From positions 4,542,501 to 4,606,500 of the forward strand of contig NZ_CP119421.1 in assembly GCF_030506305.1 (NCBI RefSeq): 64,000 bases of DNA, given 5' to 3'. Position 1 is the first letter of the stretch, and the number at the start of each line of letters is the position of its first letter. Below are positions 28,569 through 36,639 of this stretch, in pieces. The position numbers and the translations under genes are program-made. The notes below the pieces were generated by a model. It did not search any database, was not told where the DNA came from, and worked only from the letters and a program-made list of their open reading frames with translations. The stretch is from Porifericola rhodea. GTDB taxonomy: Bacteria; Bacteroidota; Bacteroidia; Cytophagales; Cyclobacteriaceae.

Positions 28569-29399
28569 TTGGAGAGAAGCTTTTCGGTTGCTGGCTACAG
28601 CCAGAGTACTCTAACAAATTACTCCCGCTGTCTAGCTCAAATGGCCCAGCACTACAACATGAATCCGGTGCTTCTAGACGAAGAACAGGTGCTAGACTAT
28701 CTGCATTACCTCAAACAGCAAAAGAAAACGCCTTCTGAGTCCTTTTTTAAGCATACCGTTTACGGCTTAAGGTATGCCTACCGGATGGAAGGCATGAAAG
28801 CTAAACGAATCGTTTTACCTTCACTGGAGCGACCCAAGACTCTGCCAGTAGTTCTGAGTAAGGAGGAGATGCGAAGGCTGCTTCTGACTCCTAAACTACT
28901 GCGGCATCGCCTCATCCTGGGCATGCTATATGGCTGTGGTTTGCGCTGCTTTGAACTCCGAAGATTACATACTAAAGATGTAGATTTTGATCGGTTGATG
29001 GTGCATGTCAGAAAAGGCAAGGGGCGCAAAGATCGTTACTTGCCTTTGAGCAAGCACCTGGCAAGGGGGCTGAAGGCCTACATTGACAACGAACACCCTC
29101 AACTGTGGCTTTTCAATGGTAAAAATACGGAAGGAAGAATTGTAGCCTTGTCACAAAGAGGTGTACAATGGGTTGTCAGGGAATCCAGAAAGACCGCAGG
29201 TTTGGAAAAGGAGGTAACCGCACATACTCTTCGCCATACTTTTGCTACTCACTTACTGGAAGATGGGCTTGATATCGTCAGCATCAAGGATCTGCTTGGG
29301 CATGCTCACCTGGAAACTACGCTGATCTATCTTCACGTCTCTCAGATGGGAAGGCGTAAGGCTTTCAGTCCCATGGATACGCTCTACCCCGATAAGTAG
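28569..29399 (+). CDS. IS91-associated tyrosine recombinase
   Basis: Xer/integrase-type recombinase: SAM-like core-binding domain (from SVAGYSQSTLTNYSRCL) then the catalytic domain with Arg in YGCGLRCFE, Lys in KGKGRKDRY, HTLRHTFATH (H, R), LGHAHLETT (H) and the Tyr in LIYLHVS. The frame is open upstream to 28485 and the homologous copy 2 shares that extension (FYQKLERS / LYQKLERS), so the true N-terminus is probably about 28 residues longer than the TTG at 28569. The only nearby ATG (28481) is followed by eight A and is out of frame. A recombinase ahead of the transposase is common for IS91 elements of Bacteroidota. Confidence 0.85.
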   Translation: MERSFSVAGYSQSTLTNYSRCLAQMAQHYNMNPVLLDEEQVLDYLHYLKQQKKTPSESFFKHTVYGLRYAYRMEGMKAKRIVLPSLERPKTLPVVLSKEEMRRLLLTPKLLRHRLILGMLYGCGLRCFELRRLHTKDVDFDRLMVHVRKGKGRKDRYLPLSKHLARGLKAYIDNEHPQLWLFNGKNTEGRIVALSQRGVQWVVRESRKTAGLEKEVTAHTLRHTFATHLLEDGLDIVSIKDLLGHAHLETTLIYLHVSQMGRRKAFSPMDTLYPDK

Positions 29400-30553
29400 T
29401 GCGTCCTAAATATGAAGTGGCTGATGTTTTGAACAGAAACAGGCATCGGCTCAGTGGCTACTGTAGCAATAGCTGGCAGGAACGCACTTTACATGCTCTT
29501 CGAAAATGCAGGACTGCCGATCTCGGTGGCCATGTGGACCAGTGCGATAGCTGTGGCAATTTGTCTATCAGTTATAATAGCTGTCGCAATCGCCACTGCC
29601 CTAAATGCCAGGGAGAACAGAGAGAAGCATGGATACAGGCTAGAGAATCCGAGCTTCTGCCTGTGCCTTACTTCCATCTGGTCTTTACTCTGCCTGAACA
29701 GGTCAATCCTCTGTGTCTGTATGCACCTGCCAAAGTATATCGCTTGCTGTTCGGTACTGCCTGGTCAGTAATGCAGAGCTTTGCCAAAGACCCAAAGCAT
29801 CTGAGAGCCAAACCTGCTATGATTGCGGTACTACATACTTGGGGCCAGAACTTGTCCCTTCACCCCCACTTACACTGCATTGTGCCTGGTGGAGGGGTAA
29901 CCAACCAGGGTAAATGGAAGCCTGCTCGGAATAAAAGCAAGTTCCTGTTCCCGGTCAAGGCCATGAGCAAGGTCTTCCGGGCCAGGTTCGTAGCTGGCCT
30001 GAGAAGAGAGTTTCCTGAGCAGGAAAACACCTCCTTTGCCAGCCTGTTTGAAAAACCATGGGTGGTGTATGCTAAGCGACCCTTCCAGCATCCTAAAGCT
30101 GTTGTAGAGTATCTTGGGCGGTACACGCATAAAATTGCTATCAGTAATCATCGGCTTATCAGCCTGGATAACGGCCAGATTACTTTCAGCTACAAGGACT
30201 ATCGTAAGGGAGCAAAGAAGCTACAGATGAGTCTCTCTGACAAAGAGTTTATCAGACGCTTCAGCCAGCATATCCTACCCAGAGGTTTTGTCAGGATCAG
30301 GCATTACGGTTTTCTTTCCAGTTCTTGGAAGTCTGAAAAGCTACCCGGTCTCCAGCAGATGCTTGGTCTCATTACCTCTTCTGATGATCAGGAGGAGGCG
30401 GTATCTCACCGCAGATGCTGTGCGTGTGGCACTGGCACATTGCAAACAATGAATATGTTCTATGGTAGGGTCCGGCCTGGAGGGCTCCACCGAAAGCCTG
30501 GCTGGAACGGATTGCAAAGCAGCACAGCAGTAAGTAGCGAACGCTATTTTTGA
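29399..30553 (+). CDS. IS91-family HUH transposase, intact
   Basis: Rolling-circle transposase of 384 residues. The N-terminal zinc-finger region has the CDSCG / CRNRHCPKCQ cysteine pattern; the HUH metal motif is HPHLHCIV in the middle; the likely catalytic Tyr lies in GRYTHKIAISN; and RGFVRIRHYGFLSS follows. GTG start at 29399 overlaps the recombinase stop by one base, so translation is coupled. The family nicks one strand and moves by one-ended rolling-circle transposition, sometimes carrying flanking DNA. Confidence 0.92.
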   Translation: MRPKYEVADVLNRNRHRLSGYCSNSWQERTLHALRKCRTADLGGHVDQCDSCGNLSISYNSCRNRHCPKCQGEQREAWIQARESELLPVPYFHLVFTLPEQVNPLCLYAPAKVYRLLFGTAWSVMQSFAKDPKHLRAKPAMIAVLHTWGQNLSLHPHLHCIVPGGGVTNQGKWKPARNKSKFLFPVKAMSKVFRARFVAGLRREFPEQENTSFASLFEKPWVVYAKRPFQHPKAVVEYLGRYTHKIAISNHRLISLDNGQITFSYKDYRKGAKKLQMSLSDKEFIRRFSQHILPRGFVRIRHYGFLSSSWKSEKLPGLQQMLGLITSSDDQEEAVSHRRCCACGTGTLQTMNMFYGRVRPGGLHRKPGWNGLQSSTAVSSERYF

Positions 30554-30832
30554 GCGTAACAGGAGAGCTACGCCCTATCCGGTAGAAATCAATGCTTTTA
30601 ATGGTTGTGAATAGCCGATTTTCTAGCTTATCCGATAGAGATGGTGCTTAACTACCTCGGAAACAAAAAAAGAAGGCTTATTACCTTCTCAAATGCACTC
30701 CTCTCAAACCCTACCTAATCCCCATATAAACATTCACGAGCAGGTTCAGCTCCACTGCGGCAGTCAACACCTGATTCATGTTGGGCCGTGCCGGCCACAC
30801 GAATCCTTAATTGTTGTAAATAGTTTTTTATT

Positions 30833-31456
30833 TTAAAAAATCGACAGAATTCCGAATACAACAGTCAGTATTAGTCCAATAACAGCTAATGGAATAGACC
30901 ATTTATTTTGCGTTTCTAGTTTCTTTTGTTCTTCATATCTTGTCTGAATCACTGAGCTCAATTCACTTATTTTTCTTTCAATCGAAATTTTGTCACCATT
31001 ATTTGAATAGGTCTTTAGATCATTGAGAATATTTCTCTCAGTATCTGGTAAATCAGAAAAAGGTGAGGCTGTTTCATTCGCTGTGATAAACTCAGTGAGT
31101 TTTATTTTCAACTGTTTAACTTCTTCGATATTTAGGTTTTCACTGATCTTTCGACCGACCAATTTTGCCAAAATTTCTCGCAGCCACTTATTAAGTCCAT
31201 ATCTATAGGTCAAGTCTTCAGAGCTTAACTTTGTGACGCCTTTATAGACATTTATCAAGTCATCAATCGTCTCGATAGTACCATCTTGTAACCCTTGAAC
31301 AGCAGTTTCAAAAAAGTCATCCTTTCGTTCAATTCTTCTCGCTTTAATTCTTTTCAAAAGAAAGCTGGCTGTCACAGCATAAATGACGGTGAAAATGACG
31401 GTGAAAATGGAGAGTAAACTGTCCTTAGTCAAAAATCCTTCAATTATCTCTTCCAT
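30833..31456 (-). CDS. cassette-borne membrane protein, unknown
   Basis: A 207-residue protein with a hydrophobic helix near the N-terminus (LLSIFTVIFTVIYAVTASFLL) and another at the C-terminus (PLAVIGLILTVVFGILSIF); the middle is charged and helical, probably coiled-coil (for example IERKISELSSVIQ). I do not recognise a family; the two-ended anchoring recalls small membrane proteins of defence or toxin cassettes, but nothing proves that. GTTGGGC lies upstream of its start as a cassette box, yet the box after its stop (GTTGTAAAT on the plus strand) does not match, so its 3' end may have been replaced during IS91 insertion. Confidence 0.72.
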   Translation of the reverse strand: MEEIIEGFLTKDSLLSIFTVIFTVIYAVTASFLLKRIKARRIERKDDFFETAVQGLQDGTIETIDDLINVYKGVTKLSSEDLTYRYGLNKWLREILAKLVGRKISENLNIEEVKQLKIKLTEFITANETASPFSDLPDTERNILNDLKTYSNNGDKISIERKISELSSVIQTRYEEQKKLETQNKWSIPLAVIGLILTVVFGILSIF

Positions 31457-31472
31457 GTTTCGTTTAAATTAT

Positions 31473-31607
31473 GCCCAACGGGCGGCGTGCAGCTGCGCGA
31501 GCTGATTTTACCACCTATCTATTGCTTTTGTAATTCAACTTTTCAAATAGCATCCCAAATTCTATACCCCCTGATCTACCAGCCTGTGAGATGCATGATG
31601 TTGGCTG
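31473..31607 (-). repeat. attC-like site, copy A of a duplicated sequence
   Basis: From GCCCAAC (31473-31479, a perfect RYYYAAC box) to GTTGGCTG (31600-31607). It is highly similar to 37278-37410 apart from the outermost box, which differs (GCCCAAC versus CCATAAC), as expected when the end belongs to the neighbouring cassette. Contains CAGCT...AGCTG and CCAGCC...GGCTGG inverted repeats. Confidence 0.62.
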
Positions 31608-31658
31608 GCGGGCTCCCCACTTTTGACCGCGTAGCGGAACATAAGACTGACAGCCAAC
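31600..31658 (-). repeat. 59-bp geneless mini-cassette, copy A
   Basis: Bounded by GTTGGCTG and its perfect complement CAGCCAAC (31651-31658), with a CCGC-GTA-GCGG hairpin at 31627-31637. It is too short for a gene. A second copy at 37403-37461 differs at one or two positions. Confidence 0.6.
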
Positions 31659-31778
31659 GACCAGCACAGCCACAGACCGGGCTTGCTAGCGTTTCTAGTT
31701 CGTTTATCAATATTCTAACTTGGCGCAACAGGCGTACAAGTTCGTTTTCGCTAGGATTGGGGCTGTGCCTTGTTGAAC
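31652..31778 (-). repeat. attC-like site abutting IS91 copy 2
   Basis: Inner arms: GCACAGCC (31664-31671) with GGCTGTGC (31761-31768), and CTAGCG (31686-31691) with CGCTAG (31749-31754), all perfect. Outer boxes CCAAC (31654-31658) and GTTGAAC (31772-31778, perfect GTTRRRY). IS91 copy 2 starts at the next base. Confidence 0.65.
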
Positions 31779-31940
31779 TAAACCTGCGGTAGCCTCTTGC
31801 CATGGCGTTTAGCTGATTTGGTTACTTTGTCAATGTAACTAAACACTTTTTATCATGGAAAAAAAAGGAATAGAATCATTGACCTTACCTGCCAACAGGT
31901 AGTAGGTTTTCAGACACTGTATCAAAAGCTGGAACGCTCT

Positions 31941-32762
31941 ATGGTTGTCACTGGCAAAAGTCAAAGTACGCTGCACAACTACTCCCGCTGCCTTGCCAAG
32001 ATGGCTCTTCATTTTAATACTAATCCCATACAACTTGATGAGGATCAAGTCTTGGACTATTTGCACTATCTTAAAACCCAGAAGAAAACACCCTCCGAAA
32101 GTTTCTTTAAGCACACTGTTTATGGTTTACGATATGCTTACCGTATGGAAGGGATGCCTGACAAACGTGTCATCCTCCCTTCCTTGGAACGCCCTAAGAA
32201 ACTTCCTATCATTCTGAGTAAAGCAGAAGTACATCGGCTGCTGATGACTCCTAAACTACTTAAGCATCGCCTGGTCATTGGCATGCTGTATGGATGTGGC
32301 CTTAGATGCTTTGAACTGCAAAAGATGTTGGTCAAGGACATAGACTTCCAACGCCAGATGGTTCACATCCGACAGGGTAAAGGACGTAAAGACCGTTATG
32401 TTCCTTTAAGCAAGCACCTGTGCCGGGGACTACAGACTTATCTCAAGCATGAGCACCCTGCCCAGTGGCTCTTTACGGGCAATCACCCTGAAGGGAAAGT
32501 GGTACCCTATTCTCAGAAAGGAGTACAATGGGTAGTTAGAAGCGCTCGTAAAGCAGCAGGTATCAGCAAAGAAGTTACTACTCATACACTCAGGCACACG
32601 TATGCCACTCACCTTTTAGAGGACGGCCTCGATATTGTCAGTATCAAAGAGCTTTTGGGTCATGCACATATAGAGACTACGCTGGTATATCTACATGTTT
32701 CTCAGATGGATCGGCAAAAGCCTTTCTCTCCATTAGATACGTTGTATGCTGATAAGCTGTGA
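31941..32762 (+). CDS. IS91-associated tyrosine recombinase, copy 2
   Basis: Homologue of the copy 1 recombinase, 273 residues from ATG 31941, with the same catalytic set: YGCGLRCFE (Arg), QGKGRKDRY (Lys), HTLRHTYATH, LGHAHIETT and VYLHVS (Tyr). The frame is open back to about 31857 (RNRIIDLTCQQVVGFQTLYQKLERS), and the in-phase-looking ATG 31855 with eight A after it is in another frame, as in copy 1. The C-terminal FSPLDTL recalls integron and Xer recombinases. GTG of the transposase overlaps its stop (GTGA). Confidence 0.85.
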   Translation: MVVTGKSQSTLHNYSRCLAKMALHFNTNPIQLDEDQVLDYLHYLKTQKKTPSESFFKHTVYGLRYAYRMEGMPDKRVILPSLERPKKLPIILSKAEVHRLLMTPKLLKHRLVIGMLYGCGLRCFELQKMLVKDIDFQRQMVHIRQGKGRKDRYVPLSKHLCRGLQTYLKHEHPAQWLFTGNHPEGKVVPYSQKGVQWVVRSARKAAGISKEVTTHTLRHTYATHLLEDGLDIVSIKELLGHAHIETTLVYLHVSQMDRQKPFSPLDTLYADKL

Positions 32763-33912
32763 AGCCTGCTTATGAGGTAGCCGATATACTGAATAGAAAC
32801 AGATATCGGCTTAGTAGCTACTGCAGCAATAGCTGGCAGGAAAGAACGCTGCATGCCCTTAGAAAATGCAGGACTGCTGATTTGGGTGGCCATGTGGATC
32901 AATGTGATAGCTGTGGCAATTTGTCTATCAGTTATAATAGCTGTCGCAATCGCCACTGCCCTAAATGCCAGGGAGAACAGCGTGAGGCATGGATACAGGC
33001 AAGGGAAAATGAACTCTTGCCAGTACCGTACTTTCATGTGGTTTTTACACTGCCAGAGCAAGTTAACCCACTATGCCTGTATGCACCTGCCAAAGTGTAT
33101 CGTCTGCTCTTTAGTCCGCCTGGTCGGTGATGCAGAGCTTTGCCAAAGATGCCAAGCACCTGGGGGCTAAGCCTGCTATGATCGCTGTACTACATACCTG
33201 GGGGCAGAATCTGAGTTTACATCCACACCTTCACTGCATCGTTCCGGGAGGAGGCGTGACTAGAAATGGTAAATGGAAGACTGCTCGGAATAAAGGTAAG
33301 TTCCTCTTTCCGGTAAATGCCATGAGCAAAGTCTTCCGGGCCAAGTTGGTAGCAGGTCTAAGAAGGGAGTTTCCAGAGCAGGAAAAAGCATTCTTTGCCA
33401 GCCTGTTTGAAAAACCATGGGTAGTATATGCCAAGAGACCGTTCCAGCATCCTAAATCGGTAGTAGAGTATCTTGGGCGGTACACGCATAAAATTGCTAT
33501 CAGTAATCATCGGCTTATCAGCCTGGATAACGGCCAGATTACTTTCAGCTACAAGGACTATCGTAAGGGAGCAAAGAAGCTACAGATGAGTCTCTCTGAC
33601 AAAGAGTTTATCAGACGCTTCAGCCAGCATATTCTGCCCAGAGGCTTTGTTAGAATCAGGCATTACGGTTTTCTTTCCAGTTCTTGGAAGTCTGAAAAGC
33701 TACCCGGTCTCCAGCAGATGCTTGGTCTCATTACCTCTTCTGATGATCAGGAGGAGGCGGTATCTCACCGCAGATGCTGTGCGTGTGGCACTGGCACATT
33801 GCAAACAATGAATATGTTCTATGGTAGGGTCCGGCCTGGAGGGCTCCACCGAAAGCCTGGCTGGAACGGATCGCAAAGCAGCACAGCAGTCACTAAAGAA
33901 CGTCATTCTTAA
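32759..33912 (+). pseudogene. IS91 transposase, copy 2, frameshifted
   Basis: The two parts 32759-33130 and 33127-33912 align end to end with the intact copy 1 protein. After KVYRLLF the copy 1 codons for GTAWS are nine bases plus TGGTCA, whereas here one base is missing (AGTCCGCC then TGGTCG, around 33113-33121), and a TGA follows. HUH motif HPHLHCIV and Tyr segment GRYTHKIAISN are intact downstream. GTG 33127 could restart translation of the C-terminal part but would lack the zinc-finger region. Probably inactive unless copy 1 acts on it in trans. Confidence 0.85.
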
Positions 33913-34185
33913 GCGTAACGGGAAAGCTATGCCCTATCTGGTATAGATCACTGCTTTTTCCTGGCTCCATGCAATACCTGACCATAAAACCTTATGAATG
34001 GTCATGCTCTGATACCCCGAAAATAAAAAAGAAGGCTTGATGCCTTCTCAAATGCACTCCTCTTAACCCTACCTATTCCCCATAATAAACATCCCCGAGC
34101 AGGTTCAGCTCCACTGCGGCAGTCAACACCTGATTCATGTTGGGCCGTGCCGGCCACACGAATCCTTAGTTGTTGTAGCCAGTAT

Positions 34186-34590
34186 TTAAATCAATTTTAA
34201 TTCATATTCTTTTCCAATCACTTCGAAAACTGTATCGTAGGTTCTGAATACAAAGTGTTGAAAATTAAAATCAATTTTACCTATGTGCTGATCAGTATCA
34301 ACTCTGACCATTTCAGCAATCTGTTCTGAGTTCTCAATCCTGTCAAACGACGATTGGTATTCAATTTCGTCAAAATCAAGTTCAATCATTTTAAACAGAT
34401 GAACTGCTTTAAAAGTGACTTGAAATTTTTGATCAGTTCCATCGGTCAAGTTTTCGCAGAGATTACCGTTAAATTCTCCTATGAGGATAAAGGTTGATTC
34501 ATTCAGCACTTTTACCTCATCCAGAAATATAGCATCTCTCCCCCAAATCTTTCCAACAGAAGTTATTTCTGGAACTACATTTTGTTTCAT
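34186..34590 (-). CDS. cassette-borne hypothetical protein
   Basis: A 134-residue soluble, acidic, beta-rich protein of unknown family (KIWGRDAIFLDEVKVL, FNFQHFVFRTYDTVFEVIG). No signal peptide. The cassette ends GTTGTAGCC (upstream) and GGCTACAAC (five bases after the stop region, 34172-34180 on the plus strand) match exactly, so this is a clean cassette of 436 bp. Its attC is interrupted by IS91 copy 2. Some immunity-like proteins look similar, but I cannot claim it. Confidence 0.7.
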   Translation of the reverse strand: MKQNVVPEITSVGKIWGRDAIFLDEVKVLNESTFILIGEFNGNLCENLTDGTDQKFQVTFKAVHLFKMIELDFDEIEYQSSFDRIENSEQIAEMVRVDTDQHIGKIDFNFQHFVFRTYDTVFEVIGKEYELKLI

Positions 34591-34598
34591 TTCATATT

Positions 34599-34731
34599 GG
34601 CTACAACGCCAAGGCTAGCCATCAGACCGGGCACTTGTTTGCGTTTACTTTTCAAGTTATAATTTCTTTCGTTGGAGCGATAAGTGATCACGCTCGTTTT
34701 CCTGTCAGGTTGGGGCTAGCTGATGTTATGG
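34599..34731 (-). repeat. attC-like site of the 89-codon cassette
   Basis: Boxes GGCTACAAC (34599-34607) and GTTATGG (34725-34731). Core arms GGCTAGCC (34613-34620) and GGCTAGC (34714-34720) are complementary over seven bases, with irregular pairing outside. Long AT-rich centre, as in other sites of the array. Confidence 0.58.
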
Positions 34732-34739
34732 CTCGTGCT

Positions 34740-35000
34740 TTATCTCTTTTCGAGAGTTATTGTTAAGATTTTGATTAATTGATTTGCTCTTTCTATCTCA
34801 TTGACTTCTAATTCTTTAGAATTATCAATTGTCTTTTTGAAATTATCATGAAATTCATACCATCCATCTGTAAGCCCATTAACAAATCTTTTAGCTTCTC
34901 GTAATTCTGAAGCGGTTTTATTTTTATCAGAATTGTCCAAATCAGAACAGAAGTCATCAAATTCACTCCAGTACTCTGACCAATTGGTAATTTCCATCAT
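34740..35000 (-). CDS. cassette-borne small hypothetical protein
   Basis: An 86-residue acidic helical protein (WSEYWSEFDDFCSDLDNSD, then SKELEVNEIERANQLIKIL) with no recognised family. The ATG at 35000 is preferred to a TTG three codons earlier; a second ATG follows directly. The cassette of 346 bp has perfect ten-base matched ends, GTTATGGCTC and GAGCCATAAC. Short acidic helical proteins are frequent among antitoxin or immunity cassettes, but there is no partner here. Confidence 0.65.
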   Translation of the reverse strand: MMEITNWSEYWSEFDDFCSDLDNSDKNKTASELREAKRFVNGLTDGWYEFHDNFKKTIDNSKELEVNEIERANQLIKILTITLEKR

Positions 35001-35060
35001 CTTCAGCAAATCAAAGTCAATCTTATATCGGTAAACCTTAACCTAAAATTAAATTTACAT

Positions 35061-35193
35061 GAGCCATAACGACAAGGCTTGCCGGTCGGGCAGCCTTGTT
35101 TGCTTTATATTTTCAGAACATCAAAAATAATGCTTGGCGCTCTAAACTCACCAGCTCATCATTCCGCTGCCTGATGGCTAGGTGGTGTTGGTA
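35061..35193 (-). repeat. attC-like site of the amidohydrolase cassette
   Basis: Boxes CCATAAC (within GAGCCATAAC, 35061-35070) and GTTGGTA (35187-35193). Inner arms CCGGTCGGGCAGC (35082-35094) and GCTGCCTGATGG (35166-35177) pair with one extra unpaired base on one side, the asymmetry expected of an attC extrahelical base. Confidence 0.6.
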
Positions 35194-35304
35194 GCTGGCG
35201 TAACTGAGTCTTTTTTCCCTATATTAATGTCCCGAAATCGATATTTAATTCTTATAATTTTTTACATCTTTCTGGAAAGATATAAATTAAATCAACATAA
35301 AAAT

Positions 35305-36591
35305 TTATGGTTTTTTAAAAACTACACCTGCTTTCATTACGAAGTGATTTTTGCCGTAGATCAAATTTTTAAAGTCTTTTTCCAGATCTCCTTCAAAAGC
35401 TACTATATCGGCAAATGCACCAGATTTAATTACTCCTATTTCATTTTGCTTACCTATAGCAAAAGCGCCGTTGTAAGTTCCTATTTGTAAGACCTCATTT
35501 ACCGGAATGCCAGCCTCGTAATAGGATACCAGTGAGTTTTTTGCTTCAATACCAATAGACCTCGGAGTATATAAATACAAATCAGAGCCATATACGATTT
35601 TTACACCTGCTTTTACAGCATTTAAAAGTCGTTGCTTGGTTGATGCTACAAAACTTTTTATGTCATCATCTGTAATATTACTTTTTGAGAACTCTACTAT
35701 ACCTTTATATCCGTCAAAAGTGCCGTCGGTTGGTACCAGATAAACCCCTTTTTCAGACATGAGTTGCAAAGTGCTATCAGATATATTGTAACCATGTTCT
35801 ATGCCATCAACCCCAGCCATCACAGCATCATTTACAATTTGGTCATATGTAGCGTGAGCAGTTACTTTAAGATTGTTTTTATGCGCTGTCTCCACTATGG
35901 CTTTCATTTGTTCAGTGGATAGTACCAATCCATTATCGTTAGTAGCACATATTTTAATAATATCAACGCCATTGTTCATATGCTCAATTACTGCACTTCT
36001 GGCTTCATCCACCGTCCTTACAATACTATATTCCTTGGCAGGTAGGTTTTTGTGAAGATGAGGTAGTTGCCCAAATTGCCCGTTTGGTGGGCTTATGATC
36101 GGACCTGATACTAACATTCGTGAACCCTCTACCCATCCTTTATCAATGGCATTCCGTAAAGTAACATCCAGATATTGCCCCGAATTACCTAAATCCTTTA
36201 CCGTAGTGATACCAGCCGAAAGAAAAGATTTTGCTATGTGACCTCCTCTTAACAGCCGGTCATCATCTGAATTTTCAATCAAATCAACTTCCATATTGGC
36301 ACCACTCCCCTGCATGAATAAAAAGTGGGTATGTGAATCTATAAGACCCGGAATAACTGTGGATTTGGATAAATCTATTATTTCATGGTCAGCGTATGTT
36401 ATATCATCTGAATCGGTAACTTTTACGATTTTTTCACCTTCAATAAAAATGAATTGATTTTTAAGAAAAGTTTTACTTTCTGAGTTGAATAGCTTACCCG
36501 CTTTTATAAGGTATTTCTTTGACTCTTGACCGAATGCAGCATTGAATAAGAGTAATAAAAAAAGTATTAGTTTAAAAGTTGTTTTCATCAT
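35305..36591 (-). CDS. secreted amidohydrolase (prolidase/imidazolonepropionase-like)
   Basis: A 428-residue metal-dependent hydrolase of the amidohydrolase superfamily with a signal peptide (FKLILFLLLLFNAAFGQ). Metal ligands appear as HTH in GLIDSHTHFLF, Lys in DIIKICATND, His in VTAHATYDQ and IEHGYNIS, and Asp in IVYGSDLYLY; the order fits the Xaa-Pro dipeptidase-like group. Such enzymes cleave dipeptides, hydantoins or similar amides in the periplasm. It lies in a 1460-bp unit with matched ends GTTGGTAGC/GCTACCAAC; about 110 bases follow the stop before the 3' box, more than in its neighbours. Confidence 0.9.
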   Translation of the reverse strand: MMKTTFKLILFLLLLFNAAFGQESKKYLIKAGKLFNSESKTFLKNQFIFIEGEKIVKVTDSDDITYADHEIIDLSKSTVIPGLIDSHTHFLFMQGSGANMEVDLIENSDDDRLLRGGHIAKSFLSAGITTVKDLGNSGQYLDVTLRNAIDKGWVEGSRMLVSGPIISPPNGQFGQLPHLHKNLPAKEYSIVRTVDEARSAVIEHMNNGVDIIKICATNDNGLVLSTEQMKAIVETAHKNNLKVTAHATYDQIVNDAVMAGVDGIEHGYNISDSTLQLMSEKGVYLVPTDGTFDGYKGIVEFSKSNITDDDIKSFVASTKQRLLNAVKAGVKIVYGSDLYLYTPRSIGIEAKNSLVSYYEAGIPVNEVLQIGTYNGAFAIGKQNEIGVIKSGAFADIVAFEGDLEKDFKNLIYGKNHFVMKAGVVFKKP

Positions 36592-36639
36592 TCTATTTCT
36601 TCCATTGTTAGATTGTTATTGAGTGTGTAATATGCTTGC

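Larger units (their letters stand above)
28402..30812 (+). mobile_element. IS91-family element, copy 1, with tyrosine recombinase gene
   Basis: About 2.41 kb. Limits come from comparing the two copies: the left shared sequence begins TAAACCT-CGGTAGCCT right after GTTGAAC, and the right shared sequence ends GAATCCTTA-TT before GTTGTA. Inside are a tyrosine recombinase and an intact HUH transposase, overlapping by one base. The right end carries hairpins (AGAAGG/CCTTCT at 30671-30689; GGCC-GTGCC-GGCC at 30784-30796), as expected near the replication origin of rolling-circle elements. No target duplication, as expected for IS91. Confidence 0.8.
31779..34171 (+). mobile_element. IS91-family element, copy 2, transposase broken
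   Basis: About 2.39 kb, with the same organisation as copy 1. The recombinase gene is full length, but the transposase is split by a one-base deletion. Long parts of the transposase gene and the right end are almost identical to copy 1, while the recombinase gene is clearly divergent. Right-end hairpins are AGAAGGC/GCCTTCT (34030-34048) and GGCC/GGCC (34143-34155). Confidence 0.8.

Noticed and set aside
28569-32762. Recombinases at 28569 and 31941 as the integron integrase itself
   Set aside because: Each sits inside an IS91 element, overlapping its transposase gene, and shows no IntI-specific insertion between the conserved Lys and the HxxR motif. They may act on the array, but they are element genes.
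28402-34171. IS91 copies as ordinary cassettes
   Set aside because: Their two ends are not complementary (GTTGAAC on the left, GTTGTA on the right) and genes run against the array direction; rolling-circle insertion explains them better.
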